Position numbers and translations under genes: made by a program. This document shows, one piece after another, positions 47,101-57,854 of a stretch of 64,000 nt of DNA (the stretch's first letter is position 1; each line of letters opens with the position of its first letter). The DNA is from Otatea glauca. Its lineage: Eukaryota; Streptophyta; Magnoliopsida; Poales; Poaceae. The notes beneath the pieces are model-generated. The model was not told where the DNA came from. It saw only the letters and a list, made by a program, of their open reading frames with translations, and did no database searches. The stretch is taken from contig CM070721.1 of assembly GCA_036346275.1 (NCBI GenBank), forward strand, positions 52,539,869 to 52,603,868, written 5' to 3'.

Positions 47101-50099
47101 ACATTAACCACTTAAAAAACTCATGTTGGCAGAAAGTGATCAATGGGTGCAAGGTGAGTCATTGGGCCTGTATAAACTTCTCAAGGAGTGTTCAAGAAAC
47201 CACAGCTCGGGGATTCTGCCAGGAGTTGGCACAAATGTGTCAGATTTCGGGCATGGTAGTATACCTCTCATTTCTGCTAATATTTTTTGTACAAGAGATA
47301 GGCCTTTGTAAAGTTAATTGCGTGTGCATCTTTTTAGTTCGATCTCTGTTGTTATTGCAGGAATTCAACAGTGAGCCTGTGATACCAATATATTCAGCTA
47401 GACCAGATCAAGTAGTTAAGGCACTTAAGCATGTGTATAATGTAGCATTAAACAAACTCAAGGGTAAAGAACTAGAGCTTCTTTTGGCCATTCTCCCGGA
47501 CAACAACGGCCCTTTATATGGTGAGTGCCATTCTAATTACCTTGTATATTTTTTATCCGAATCCTCATATATTGCGTGAGACACCGAGTCATGACTTTAT
47601 ATTTGCAGGTGACATCAAACGTATCTGTGAAACCGATTTGGGATTGATATCCCAATGTTGCTTAACCAAACATGTTTTTAAGATCAGCAAGCAATACTTG
47701 GCAAATGTCTCGCTTAAAATCAATGTTAAGGTACTTATTAACTCATCACCTTGCTTACACATCAAATGTAGTGTAGACCAGTAGACTAACTTAGAATCCT
47801 GCTAATTTTATTGCATCTTGGACTTCATGATATGATTAAATTCAGATGGGAGGAAGAAACACCGTGCTCTTGGATGCAATAAGTTGGAGGATTCCATTGG
47901 TCAGTGACATTCCAACTATTATATTTGGTGCAGATGTAACGCACCCTGAAACTGGGGAGGATTCTAGTCCATCCATTGCTGCAGTAAGTCTGAGCATTAC
48001 TCTGCTTCTTCCACATCAATATGCATTTCATTGTCATCCGATTATGCTTGTTCTTTTCCCTTTTTTTTTTTGCTTTCTAATAAGCCGTTTGCAGGTTGTC
48101 GCTTCTCAAGACTGGCCAGAAGTTACAAAGTATGCTGGATTGGTATGTGCGCAAGCTCATCGGCAAGAGCTCATTCAGGACCTTTACAAGACATGGCATG
48201 ATCCTCAGAGAGGCACTGTAACAGGAGGAATGATTAGGTATTTATCTAGGAACAATGTGCACTTCTCAAGTGAAAAGCTAATTAAAATATTTTTTAGAAT
48301 GATCTATGAACTTATTTCCTGACTGGTTTTGTTCTCAAGGGAGCTCTTAATATCCTTCAGGAAGGCCACCGGGCAAAAGCCATTGAGAATAATTTTCTAC
48401 AGGTACGCTAGTGCAAATATTAGCTATCAACAATAGTTTGTAGAGGACAATAGTAAAAGATTGTTATAACCAATTTAATGCCATGCGAACCTTCTACATG
48501 TATTCATTAAAAAAAATTACATGTACGGTAGTGTTTAGGTTAGCTATCTATTGTGCAGTACAAAAATAGCTATTGTTAAGGCTTCTTTATGTTGCAGTCA
48601 AATTATGTTATCTGTCAATTGTATTAATACTTTATCTCTTTCAGGGATGGTGTTAGTGAAGGCCAATTCTACCAAGTTCTCCTTTATGAGTTAGATGCTA
48701 TTCGTAAGGTTGGATACACTTGTGTTTTCTTATGTAGATTTTCTATAAGCACTTTCTTAGCGTTGCCTAACAAATGCTTTCTTCTAGGCATGTGCATCCC
48801 TGGAACCAAATTACCAGCCTCCTGTAACATTTGTGGTGGTTCAAAAGCGTCACCATACAAGACTGTTTGCAAACAATCACAAAGACAGAAGTAGTACGGA
48901 CAAAAGTGGAAATATTTTGCCTGGTAATCCATTCATGACCTCTACATCTTTAAGTTAATAGGATCTACTTCAGATTATAATTTAACTAGAACTGTAGAAT
49001 TTATCAATATTTTAACTAAAATTCTGTGTGTTAATAAAATGTTTCATCTGTTGATTTCTAACACTAATATGCATTTCATACTATGCATTCACAAGTACAA
49101 TTTCCTTGAATTATTTAAACATAGTTTTGGGTGAGCTAATTTTAGGATGTTATACCCTTGTTTTATAACTACTTACTAGTTGCTCGAAAACAGGAACTGT
49201 TGTTGATTCAAAGATATGTCATCCAACGGAGTTTGATTTCTACCTCTGTAGCCATGCTGGAATTCAGGTAAGAATATTGTACTGGTCCGTATGGAGGTTT
49301 GACATATACTAAATTTGTCGTTGATTCGATTTCTCTGATGCCGTGTCGTGTGATTAAGTATTTAAAGAGACCGCATATTCTCTTTTCAATTAGCTATCAC
49401 TGTACCTTACCTAGTGAAGGACACATGCTAAAAGAATAAACTAGCTGATGCTATGGTCAATTTTTAAATCATGTGATTGTACAACTATGGTACTTGGTTC
49501 AGTTAAGTGTTGTACTACAAGCATGGGAATATAATCCAAACTTCACCCTGTTCTTATTTCTGAAATGACTGGTGTGCGAGTTTACCAGGGAACAAGTAGG
49601 CCAGCTCACTACCATGTCCTCTGGGATGAGAACAATTTCAGTGCAGACGAAATGCAGACGTTGACAAACAACCTTTGCTACACGTACGACGTTACTGCTT
49701 TATGTTATGCTTGTCCTCTCCACTTTGCACTTCCATCTTTTTAAGAATAGCCTGACTTGACCTATACGTTGATGCAGTTACGCACGGTGCACACGCTCCG
49801 TTTCTGTTGGTATGTTCTTCTGCACTAACTGAAAACATATTCCAGTTTCCTACTTCTTGGTATTCATATGTTGTCATACTCACACAAATCTGAACTGCGA
49901 TCTTGTATTTTTTTTTTCTGCTCCAACAGTTCCACCTGCATACTATGCGCATCTGGCTGCGTTTCGAGCGCGATTCTACATGGAGCCAGAGATTTCGGAA
50001 AACCAGACCTCGAATAGCTCTAGCGGAACAAATAGATCCTCGGTGAAGCCTTTGCCTGCCGTGAAAGAGAGGGTGAAGAGGGTGATGTTCTACTGTTGA
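44159..50099 (+). CDS. AGO10: Argonaute, AGO10/PINHEAD clade
   Basis: Small-RNA effector of the AGO1/AGO10 clade. AGO10 proteins bind miR165/166 and so protect HD-ZIP III transcripts in meristems and leaves. There are 22 coding exons (first 44159-44557, last 49930-50099), all GT-AG with frames that join exactly to 954 aa. Intermediate exons start at 44655, 44942, 45195, 45427, 45700, 46085, 46314, 46765, 46962, 47133, 47361, 47609, 47846, 48095, 48340, 48645, 48788, 49194, 49589 and 49778. The N-terminus is Gly/His/Arg-rich ([14 protein letters not shown]). The N domain (about 105-230), PAZ, MID and PIWI follow. Slicer residues are present: Asp680 (FGADVTHP), Glu721 (HRQELIQ), Asp766 (YRDGVSEG) and the His of [12 protein letters not shown]. 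The protein ends VKRVMFYC, as AGO1/10 proteins do. Clade choice over AGO1 rests on the short N-terminus and overall match to AtAGO10. Exon 1 and 2 are far richer in GC than later exons. The exon 2 donor (CACG|GTTCGC) is weak. The frame is open to a GTG 18 bases upstream, but 44159 is the first ATG. Confidence 0.96.
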
Positions 50100-52165
50100 C
50101 AAGGAAACTACTTGGAACTACTCCATGCTGTACCTAACATTGTAGAATTTAGTAGTAGAGATTATATTAGCTTTCTCCGGGAAAGGAAGAGGAGAGCATT
50201 TGGATCCTGAACAATCTCTTGACTACCGCTGTAAAGTACTCAGAAACGCTTGTATAATAGCTCTTGGATCAGATGGCATCCAGACTGTAAAATGTGCACT
50301 AAGATGGTGATGAAATCTGCATTTCTTGTTCTAGGATGATTCCCTGAGCAACAGTGCCTACATTCACCACACACGGCTGCTGAATACGAAGTTTAGTAAG
50401 ACTCAACAGAGGCTTACCTCAAAAAAAAAAAAAAGATGAGGTTTCCAGCTATTGTTTTCATGCATTGGCAGGATAAATACCAAGAAACATCTTTTACAAA
50501 ACATACATAAAAAATATTGACGTAAGGAAGACCATTGTCTGCGATTGGTAGGTTGACCCTAGGAGGCTAGGACTCAAGAAATAAGTTAATCAACAGTTTT
50601 AAGAACCCTTTTTGCTGGTGGCAACTAAGGTAAGCAGCTTCTACATGCAGTCTAGATTCAGAAATGAAGCTATTCATACTCCACGGCTGGAGTCAGAAGT
50701 GGAGTACAACGACACCACTTGACAACTCCTTTTTTTGAGGTCTTGTCACAACTGAATTTATTTGTATCTGAAGCAGCTCCCAAAAAAACTGAACTTAATA
50801 ATACGCAGTACCGGCTAGTTACATCTCATATTGGTTTTTCTGGCAGGCCGTCATTGTGTTTTTGCTCCACAGTTTCAATGAAATATAGATGCTGGAGAAC
50901 ATACAAAATAAGCATAAAAATCGATAAAATGCAAAGTAAAATGGAAAAGAAATGAAGGATGGTCCAAAAACGGCTGGAAACCAACCGATCTCCTCTTACC
51001 GTCAACCCTCTGCGAGACTGGGATTTTGCCCAGTGCCGGTAAACTGAACTCTGGTTGGGCTAAATCCACTAATCCAAATATTGCCTTAAATTGATTATAT
51101 ATCATGAAGTTCATCTGCAAGTTACACAATACCAAATAATCAATTTCCTTATATATATAAGATGATGTGAGGTAGTATGTTATCTCCCTGAAAACAATCT
51201 TCTGGTAACAATATAATGCATTACAGTCAAAGTGAAGTTCTGGGTGTTGGTGAGTTCGAGCGAAAATGCTAAATTCATCAACAATTGTAAGCCAAGTATT
51301 TCATGTTTAACAAGCTGAAAAAACGGCCAACATCATACAATGTGATCATAAGATTACTAATGATATAATCATCAAGTAGAACTAGCAGTTTAGAAATCGG
51401 TCCATAGTTAACAATATCAAGGTGCATCTTAGGCACTGTTCCCCTATGCGGCCACCTAGCTCGCCTAGGCGCTAGGCCCCTCCCTCCCGCCTAGCCGCCT
51501 AGGCCGATTTATCCCGCCTAGGCGGCGATTAGGCGCTAGGCGCCGGACTGCCGCCCAACTATCGCCTAGCGCCTAAGGGAACACTGATATTAGGTATATT
51601 CATCAGCAATAGAAATAGCAAAAAGTACTATATACTATTGATTTGGGCGACTAACCTTCATTTCTTCATTTGGAGAAATGTATGTCATTTCCTTGCAGGA
51701 GTTAAATAAAGCTTAATTTGAAGTCTCGCTGAAAATGTTCTGCGTTCTGCGTCAACATAAACTGCTCCAAGCAATCGATAGAAGAGGATTCAATGACTCA
51801 CCAAACAAAATCAATGAGAAGAAACCAGCTCCGGTAAGTAAAACTTTGGATTGTTATATGTGATAATGTCCTGCAATGCACCACCTGAAACTAAGTGATA
51901 CCTAGTCATTGAGGATCAGATTAACTAACTGCAGAAGTCTGAGCACTTGAGATTCTGGTGTTCTAACAATTTTGGTTCATTGGCTTCTAGGAGGTAAAAA
52001 CCAGGTGGAATTCTGAACACTGATATTCAATAAAATTGCAACTGAGCTGAGTTACACAACTAAATTGATCATGCTTTTTTTGTTGACTTAATGTGATTCA
52101 CTCGGACCAATGGACGTTTCAATCATTCCTATGTTGAAGCATTAGATGATGTGTCACTGCCATCC
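50100..52165. other. Convergent 3' region between AGO10 and PPR genes
   Basis: Begins with AGO10 3' UTR sequence (a TTGTATAATAGCTC stretch near 50250 is a plausible polyadenylation region). Poly-A runs occur at about 50421. No gene on either strand, and one small hAT MITE at 51434. The right end should include the PPR 3' UTR, which runs leftward from 52165. Confidence 0.5.
51434..51586. mobile_element. hAT MITE with CGCCTAGG-rich interior
   Basis: The 153-base element has ends CACTGTTCCCCTATGCGG and, in reverse, CAGTGTTCCCTTAGGCGC. It is flanked by an 8-bp duplication with one mismatch (atcttagg 51426-51433, atattagg 51587-51594). The interior is repeated GCGCCTAGGCG/CGCCTAGC, highly self-complementary. 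This fits a well-spread class of small hAT elements in plants. Confidence 0.82.
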
Positions 52166-53749
52166 TCAGTAACCCTTCACCTCAATCAAGCTGCACCCTG
52201 CAGTCTTCTTGACAGTGGGCTGTGTCATCTTGCTCCTTACTCTTACCACGTCCTCCCATCGACTCGCTGTTGCATATATATTAGACATGAGCAAATTCAC
52301 ATCAGGAATTTGGTAATCTTGCTCGCCAATTCGTTTGGTCAACCGTTCACTCATTTTGACATTGCCATGAGCCTTGCAAGCAGTGAGGAGTGCACCAAAC
52401 AGTGGCATAGCGTCCTTGCCAATTGGCATGTCACTGATCAACTTCTCAGCTTCATCGAGCAGACCAGCACGACCCAGAAGATTGACAAGGCAGCTATAAT
52501 GTTCAACTCTCGGTTCTATCCAATAAACCTCCTTCATTGTTCGGAACTGCTTCCGCCCTTCATCAACCAAGCCACCATGGCAACATGCAGTCAGTACCCC
52601 AATGAAGGTAATGCTGTCAGGCTTAAATTTGCATCTCTGCATATCTTCAAACAATTCGAGAGCTCTACCTGCCTGACCATTTGTGGCCAGACCGCAGATG
52701 ATGGCAGTCCAGGCCATGGTGTCTCTGCCTTGCATTCGTTCAAAGACCTCTAGTGACTTCTCCACATGCCCACACTTAGCGTACATGTCGATCAACGCTG
52801 TGCCAAGAACTGCATCAATCTTCATCTTCCTACCTTCAGCATATTGGTGGATCCATTCACCATGATCAAGAACACCAAGATTGGCACAGCATGTCAGGAG
52901 AGTGACAACAGTGAACCTGTCTGGCTCAACCCGTTGCATCTGCATGTCTCGAAACAATGACAGAGCCTCCTCGAAGCATCCATGTTGCACACATGCATTG
53001 ATCATTGCAGTCCACAGAATTAGATCCTTCTCTGTGCACTGGTAGAAGAGTACTCTCGCCTTGTCCAGCTGTCCGGCAAGGGCATACCCCGACACAAGTA
53101 TAGTCCAAGAAATGATGTTCCTCGCCGGCATTTGCTCGAACAATGCCACAGCCTCTTCCAAGCAACCATTCTTCATGTACATATCCAGCAGCGCGTTCGC
53201 AAGTGGGAGGCTGAACCCACAGACTCCATCCATGTAGTCATGAATCCTCCTTCCCAAGCTCAGGTCCCCTGCTCTGGAGCTTGCGGTCACCGCGCTCACC
53301 AATGTCGCCCTATCGGGTGTGAGACCGCTTCTCTCCATCTCCTCAGCCAAAGCAACTGCTGCTGCATATCGCCCGCACCTGACGTAACACATGATCATCA
53401 TATTCCACAGCACCAGCGCCCTCTGAGACATTTCGTCGAACAACTTCCGCGCGACATCCGCACGGCCCAGCATCGTGTACATCTCCATCAGCGAGCTCGC
53501 GGTGTACGCGTCCCAACGGAACCCGAACTTCACAGCAGCCCCGTGCGCCTTGCGGCCCTCGACCGACAGCTTGAGCACCCCGACTGCCTTGAGCACGAAC
53601 GGGTAGGTGAAGCTGTCCGCGACGAGGCCGCGGGCGCGGAGGTCGTAGTATACCGCCATGACTCGCGCGAAGCTGCCGCGCCTCGCCAGGGTCCTGATCA
53701 GCAGGTTGCAGTCGCGCAACGGCATGCCGTGGTGGCACGCCGTCACCAT
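52166..53749 (-). CDS. PLS-class PPR protein, E subgroup
   Basis: An intronless 527-codon frame encodes a pentatricopeptide-repeat protein, a sequence-specific RNA-binding protein of mitochondria or plastids, usually for C-to-U editing or processing. P-, L- and S-type repeats run almost from the first residue (NLLIRTLARRGSFARVMAVYYDLRARG) to about 450, with typical LIDMYAKCGHVEKSLEVFERM and GLVDEGRKQFRTM segments. The C-terminus has an E-type motif (SNIYATASRWEDVVRVRSKM and TAGCSLIEVKG) and stops without a DYW deaminase domain, so editing would need a partner. It resembles Arabidopsis At1g31430, from memory. The N-terminus is short, with no clear targeting peptide after the first ATG (see findings). 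It is divergent from the monooxygenase gene at 53896 and convergent with AGO10. Confidence 0.93.
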   Translation of the reverse strand: MVTACHHGMPLRDCNLLIRTLARRGSFARVMAVYYDLRARGLVADSFTYPFVLKAVGVLKLSVEGRKAHGAAVKFGFRWDAYTASSLMEMYTMLGRADVARKLFDEMSQRALVLWNMMIMCYVRCGRYAAAVALAEEMERSGLTPDRATLVSAVTASSRAGDLSLGRRIHDYMDGVCGFSLPLANALLDMYMKNGCLEEAVALFEQMPARNIISWTILVSGYALAGQLDKARVLFYQCTEKDLILWTAMINACVQHGCFEEALSLFRDMQMQRVEPDRFTVVTLLTCCANLGVLDHGEWIHQYAEGRKMKIDAVLGTALIDMYAKCGHVEKSLEVFERMQGRDTMAWTAIICGLATNGQAGRALELFEDMQRCKFKPDSITFIGVLTACCHGGLVDEGRKQFRTMKEVYWIEPRVEHYSCLVNLLGRAGLLDEAEKLISDMPIGKDAMPLFGALLTACKAHGNVKMSERLTKRIGEQDYQIPDVNLLMSNIYATASRWEDVVRVRSKMTQPTVKKTAGCSLIEVKGY

Positions 53750-53895
53750 CCTGGGCGTGTGGCGGCGACGCGAGACGCGTGGAGGCGCGCGCGGGGCCGG
53801 CCAAGATGGTTGAAATCTTTTTAGGTGCCGTATAGGTGTGGACAGCGGTAAGCGATAGGAAGGCTTGGTAATTCCGAGAGGCGGCGAGTTGAGAG
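53750..53895. promoter_or_regulatory. Bidirectional promoter region (PPR / monooxygenase)
   Basis: Only 146 bases separate the start codons of two divergent genes, so both core promoters and both 5' leaders must lie here or overlap the partner gene. GC-rich toward the PPR gene, with no TATA box on either strand, which fits a dispersed, housekeeping-type promoter. Confidence 0.6.
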
Positions 53896-55708
53896 ATGGG
53901 CAAGGGGGTGGCAGTGGTGGTGGGAGGGAGCGTGGCGGGGCTGGCTTGCGCGCACGCGGTGGTGGAGGCGGGGTGGGAGGCGGTGGTGGTGGAGAAAGCT
54001 GCGGCGCCGGCGGCAGGAGGCGGCACGGGCGCCGGGCTGGGGCTCGACGCGCAGTCTATGGAGACGCTCTCCCGCTGGCTCCCCAGGTGGGGCCTTGACG
54101 CGGCCACGCTATCGCTCGCCGTCGACTTGGTAAGCCCGCCGTCCTCGCCGGTTGCCCACTCTCCTAGGGAGCCAGTGATCTATTGCAGATTTGGCTTCCT
54201 TCCTTGCCTTAGTCAACGTGTGCTTCTGTTGCCACCGCAGAATCGTGCAACGGACAGCGAGACGAAGGCGACGCGGACGCTGACGAGGGACGAGGGCTTC
54301 AACTTCCGCGCGGCGCACTGGGGCGACCTGCACCGGCGGCTGCACGAGGAGCTGCCGGCTGCGGTGACCGTGCTCTGGGGGCACCAGTTCCTGTCGTTCG
54401 AGGTGTCAGATGATGGTGAGCGCGGTGTCGTCGCGACGGCTCGCGTGCTCCGGACTGGGGAAACGGTGGAGGTCGCCGGGGATTTGCTCGTGGCGGCGGA
54501 TGGCTGCACGTCGTCGATCCGCCGGCGCTTCCTCCCTGATCTCAAGCTGAGGTCTGTTACACCCTACAAGTCTCAGAATTGTGCACTATTTTGTTAGAGT
54601 CGAAATGCCAAAAATTCAGGTGTCTGATTTTTTTTCCGGAGTACGATACAATTGTTGCAGCTGCTCAATCTCAAATTCTAAATGTTGCAGTAGTTCGATC
54701 AAAACACTATCATGATTAGCAATTCTTATGAAAATTATGTTGACATTTTGTACACATATTGGCGTAACAAGTATCTGATCGATAGTATCTGTTGGGGAAG
54801 TCATTCAAAAACTACATCCTTGGACGTTAATTTTGATCATCTCCTCCTAGGAGAAAGATGATCAACAGTTCATCACGGACAGTTCTATTTCTGTTCTTTT
54901 GTCCAATGCAGGTACTCCGGGTACTGTGCATGGCGAGGCGTGTTCGACTTCACCGAAAAGGAGAGCTCCGACATCATCACTGGCATTCGGAGAGCCTACC
55001 CGGAGCTTGGCAACTGCCTCTACTTCGATCTGGCTTACAAGACTCACGCCGTGCTCTATGAGCTGCCCAACAAGAGGCTCAACTGGCTTTGGTATATCAA
55101 TGGCCCAGAACCGGAGCTCACGGTAATGGCATCAGGATTATGCTACTCTCGAAGTGGTTTGTGTAGTGTGTTACTTTCGATGTGATTGATCTGTGCAGGG
55201 GAGCTCGGTGACGATGAAGGTGAGCGACGCCATGGTGGCGCGGATGCAAGAAGAGGCCAAGCGTGTCTGGGTCCCCGAGCTGGCGCGGCTGATTAGGGAG
55301 ACAACGCAGCCTTTCATGAACGTGATCTACGACGCGGACCCGCTGCCGCAGCTGTCGTGGGCGGGTGGCCGCGTGGTGCTGGTCGGTGACGCGGCGCACC
55401 CGACCACCCCGCACGGGCTGCGGAGCACCAACATGTCCATTCTCGACGCGCACGTGCTCGGGCGATGCCTCGGGAGGTGGGGATCGCCGCCGCGCGTGCT
55501 GGCCGAGTACGAGGCAACGCGGCTGCCGGTCGTGGCGGCGCAGGTGCTACACGCGCGTAGGCTCGGGCGGCTCAAGCAGGGCCTGATGGATGAGGGGGTG
55601 GAGGGTTCTGACGTGAGGACAGCAACGACGGCGGAGGTTTCGCAGCTGCGGCAGAGGAGCATGCCGTATTTTGATGGCGCGCCAGCCGTAGACGGCGGTG
55701 GTTTGTGA
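53896..55708 (+). CDS. FAD-dependent monooxygenase
   Basis: Aromatic-ring-hydroxylase-like flavoprotein (FAD-binding-3 family). Exons 53896-54129, 54241-54551, 54912-55122 and 55199-55708, all GT-AG, give 421 aa. N-terminal Rossmann motif VVVGGSVAGL (7-16) has Gly-Gly-Ser in place of strict GxGxxG and ends with Glu33 for ribose binding. The mid-protein motif AADGCTSSIRR has Asp165-Gly166, and the second FAD motif is GRVVLVGDAAHPTTPHG (Asp316). No transmembrane segment or transit peptide is obvious, so it is likely cytosolic. It resembles plant proteins annotated only as monooxygenase family (for example At5g11330, from memory). The substrate is unknown, and it is not clearly a zeaxanthin epoxidase or squalene epoxidase. 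Intron 1 is 111 bases, a multiple of three without stops, so retention keeps the frame. It shares a 146-base promoter region with the PPR gene. Confidence 0.9.
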
Positions 55709-57060
55709 TTTGCACGTGGAATGCCGGTTTATGTTGTGTTGGTTGTAGTTTTGAGTTTTAACATGGAACATTGATATCTCAAGTTATTGATCACTATGGA
55801 AGATTGGGCAGGAATTCGTAGTTCTTTCTTGTTTCCTTCCAGAACACAATTTCAGAGGCTGTCAGTCTAATTTAGTTTTTCGGCTAATTGTGCTAAGTGC
55901 ACACGAAGAAGAAAATAACAGGAGATTCAAAAGTCTCAACTTGGTGATTTTGACTTACCTTGACTTCGTTTCACGACTCGACTCTATATTGAGCGTTGAC
56001 CCGCACTCTACTCGGTGCCTGTTCTAACGCCAAAAGTTCGCCAACACTATCGCTCGCACCGTTCGGCGCCATGCCTAGGCGTCATTAATTCTACGCCATC
56101 TCCATCGATAATTTTCTGCTATAGTCGATCGTCGTATTGCTCTTGTTGGAGGTAGATTTATTGCAATTGAGACCATTGTGACTATTATTGGCGGCATCAT
56201 TGTGGGATTAATCATTGGCGAATTCTTCGACAATTCGTCTTCTACTATGGGTTAATGTGGCAAGATCCGCATATATAGAATCTAAAGTGGAGTTACAGGT
56301 ATTTTCAACACAATGAGTTAATTTGCGCTACGCTTGATCGAGGAGACTTCGAGAAAAAAACACAAAAAAAAATTAATGTCAGATGAGGAGACAACTGAAT
56401 TTGGTGTTCAATCACCGTTTGGATATGTTGCAATTTTGGATCACTTGTGTGACCATTATGAAGGCTTTAACAATAATAATTCTCAGAAATTTGATGACAC
56501 CCTGGTGGTAGCTAGCATGATGCTTTTCGAAGATTTATTGTTTAAAAGTGAAGGTTTGCTCCAATATCAGTTTGAGATGAAGGATTGAAGTGCAAGGACT
56601 TTACTTCTGTGTGGATACTATAATGTTGTCCAGTTGTCATAGCTTGATATAAGGGGTCTACTTTAATTTATACTCAATTGAAGGCATGAGAGTTCCTTTT
56701 ATCTTGACAGTTTTGCGGAGTAGTTTCAATCATATCATGTAATTTAATTATCTTTGAAATTGGTGATTTAACGTACATGATGACTACACGTGCAAGTTGT
56801 TTTTCAATGAATATTGTTTATCTAATTTTGTGTTCCAGGTGGAGCATATAAAATATACATGATATGAGTTCTTTGTTATCTATTAAATGCCACATGTGAT
56901 GTTTTAGCTTATGAGAAGCGTTTTGGATAAGACTGTTCTAGTCTTTCTTATTCATATTAGTACATTGGATTATCAAGGCACAAGGTGTTCATGATGATTT
57001 GTTTTGAGAAATTTTGCATTATATTTTGGCTACAAGAGAAATTTATCTCAAAGTGGAGAT
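55709..57060 (+). other. Monooxygenase 3' region and decayed copia internal sequence
   Basis: The first few hundred bases include the monooxygenase 3' UTR. From about 55950 there is sequence resembling the non-coding leader of copia-type elements, and an 84-codon frame (56334-56588, Lys-rich start KKHKKKL, then CDHYEGFNNNN) without a domain I can name. The stretch ends with AAGTGGAGATT, a purine-rich tract directly before the LTR at 57061. Confidence 0.4.
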
Positions 57061-57247
57061 TGTTGAGTTTGAGGGTGACAGAGTTTGTTATATAACACTA
57101 TAAATATGTCCCTGTAATCTATTGGAAAAGCAAGAGAGCTCCATTGTAAATATCTCTTCATATAGTGATATAGCCTTTGTGCGTCTATGGTTTTTTTCAA
57201 AAGGGTTTTCCATGTAAAATCCATGTCTCTCGTTCCTTTGTAACACA
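57061..57247 (+). mobile_element. Short copia-type LTR
   Basis: Runs from TGTTGAGTTTGAGG to CCTTTGTAACACA (187 bases, TG...CA). It contains AACACTATAAATATGTCCC (TATA region) and AAGGGTTTTCCATGTAAAAT. The preceding AAGTGGAGAT is a polypurine tract like those 5' of copia 3' LTRs, so this is a 3' LTR. The 5' LTR was not found. It is related to the minus-strand LTR at 26093. Confidence 0.6.
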
Positions 57248-57854
57248 ACCAAATGTACTAAATCACATGTCATAGGGCGCTCGAAGGTTGATGCTACTAG
57301 TGTAGGTGCCAAAACTAAAAATGAGGATTGTAGCGATGACCATACAGATGCAGCACACCTTGCTCAGGCAACAGCATATCTGGCCTCCTTCGTCGCCCAA
57401 GAAAGGAAAAGGTGGCTACGGGTGGGGCTGGGGTGACAACTTGTAAATGGCAGAAAGGTTTGGTCTGGTCCCCTCGCTAACTTGCGGGCGTCGGTGTCAA
57501 GATTGCATGTAATGGGCACATAGCGGAATCGCAGGGTAGAGGCAGACGGAAGAGGCCACCATGGTTGTGGGCGGAGAAAGGGATAGATGTTGGGGAAGAA
57601 GATAATGAGGAAGAAGAGCAATTTTTTTTTCACATATCAATTTATGCCTTAAATTGATAAATGCTAGAATATAAAAAGAGTGGCAAATTCTAACAATTCC
57701 AATTAATCAGATGGCATATCATGAATGGCAATCTTTCGGTGGAATTTCACGAAGTGGGCGATATTTGCTGTGGCAAATAATCAATTTTCTTTCTTTAATG
57801 CGTAAGAAAAAAAATGCAATAAATTTTGATTTGGTACGAACCCCGTTAAGGGTG
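57248..57854. other. Intergenic, no recognised feature
   Basis: An 89-codon minus frame (57364-57633) has no domain. Nothing else supported. Confidence 0.4.

Noticed and set aside
53343..54107. Minus-strand frame of 254 codons
   Set aside because: It is antisense to monooxygenase exon 1 and frame-shifted within the PPR gene; Pro/Ala-rich shadow of GC-rich coding DNA.
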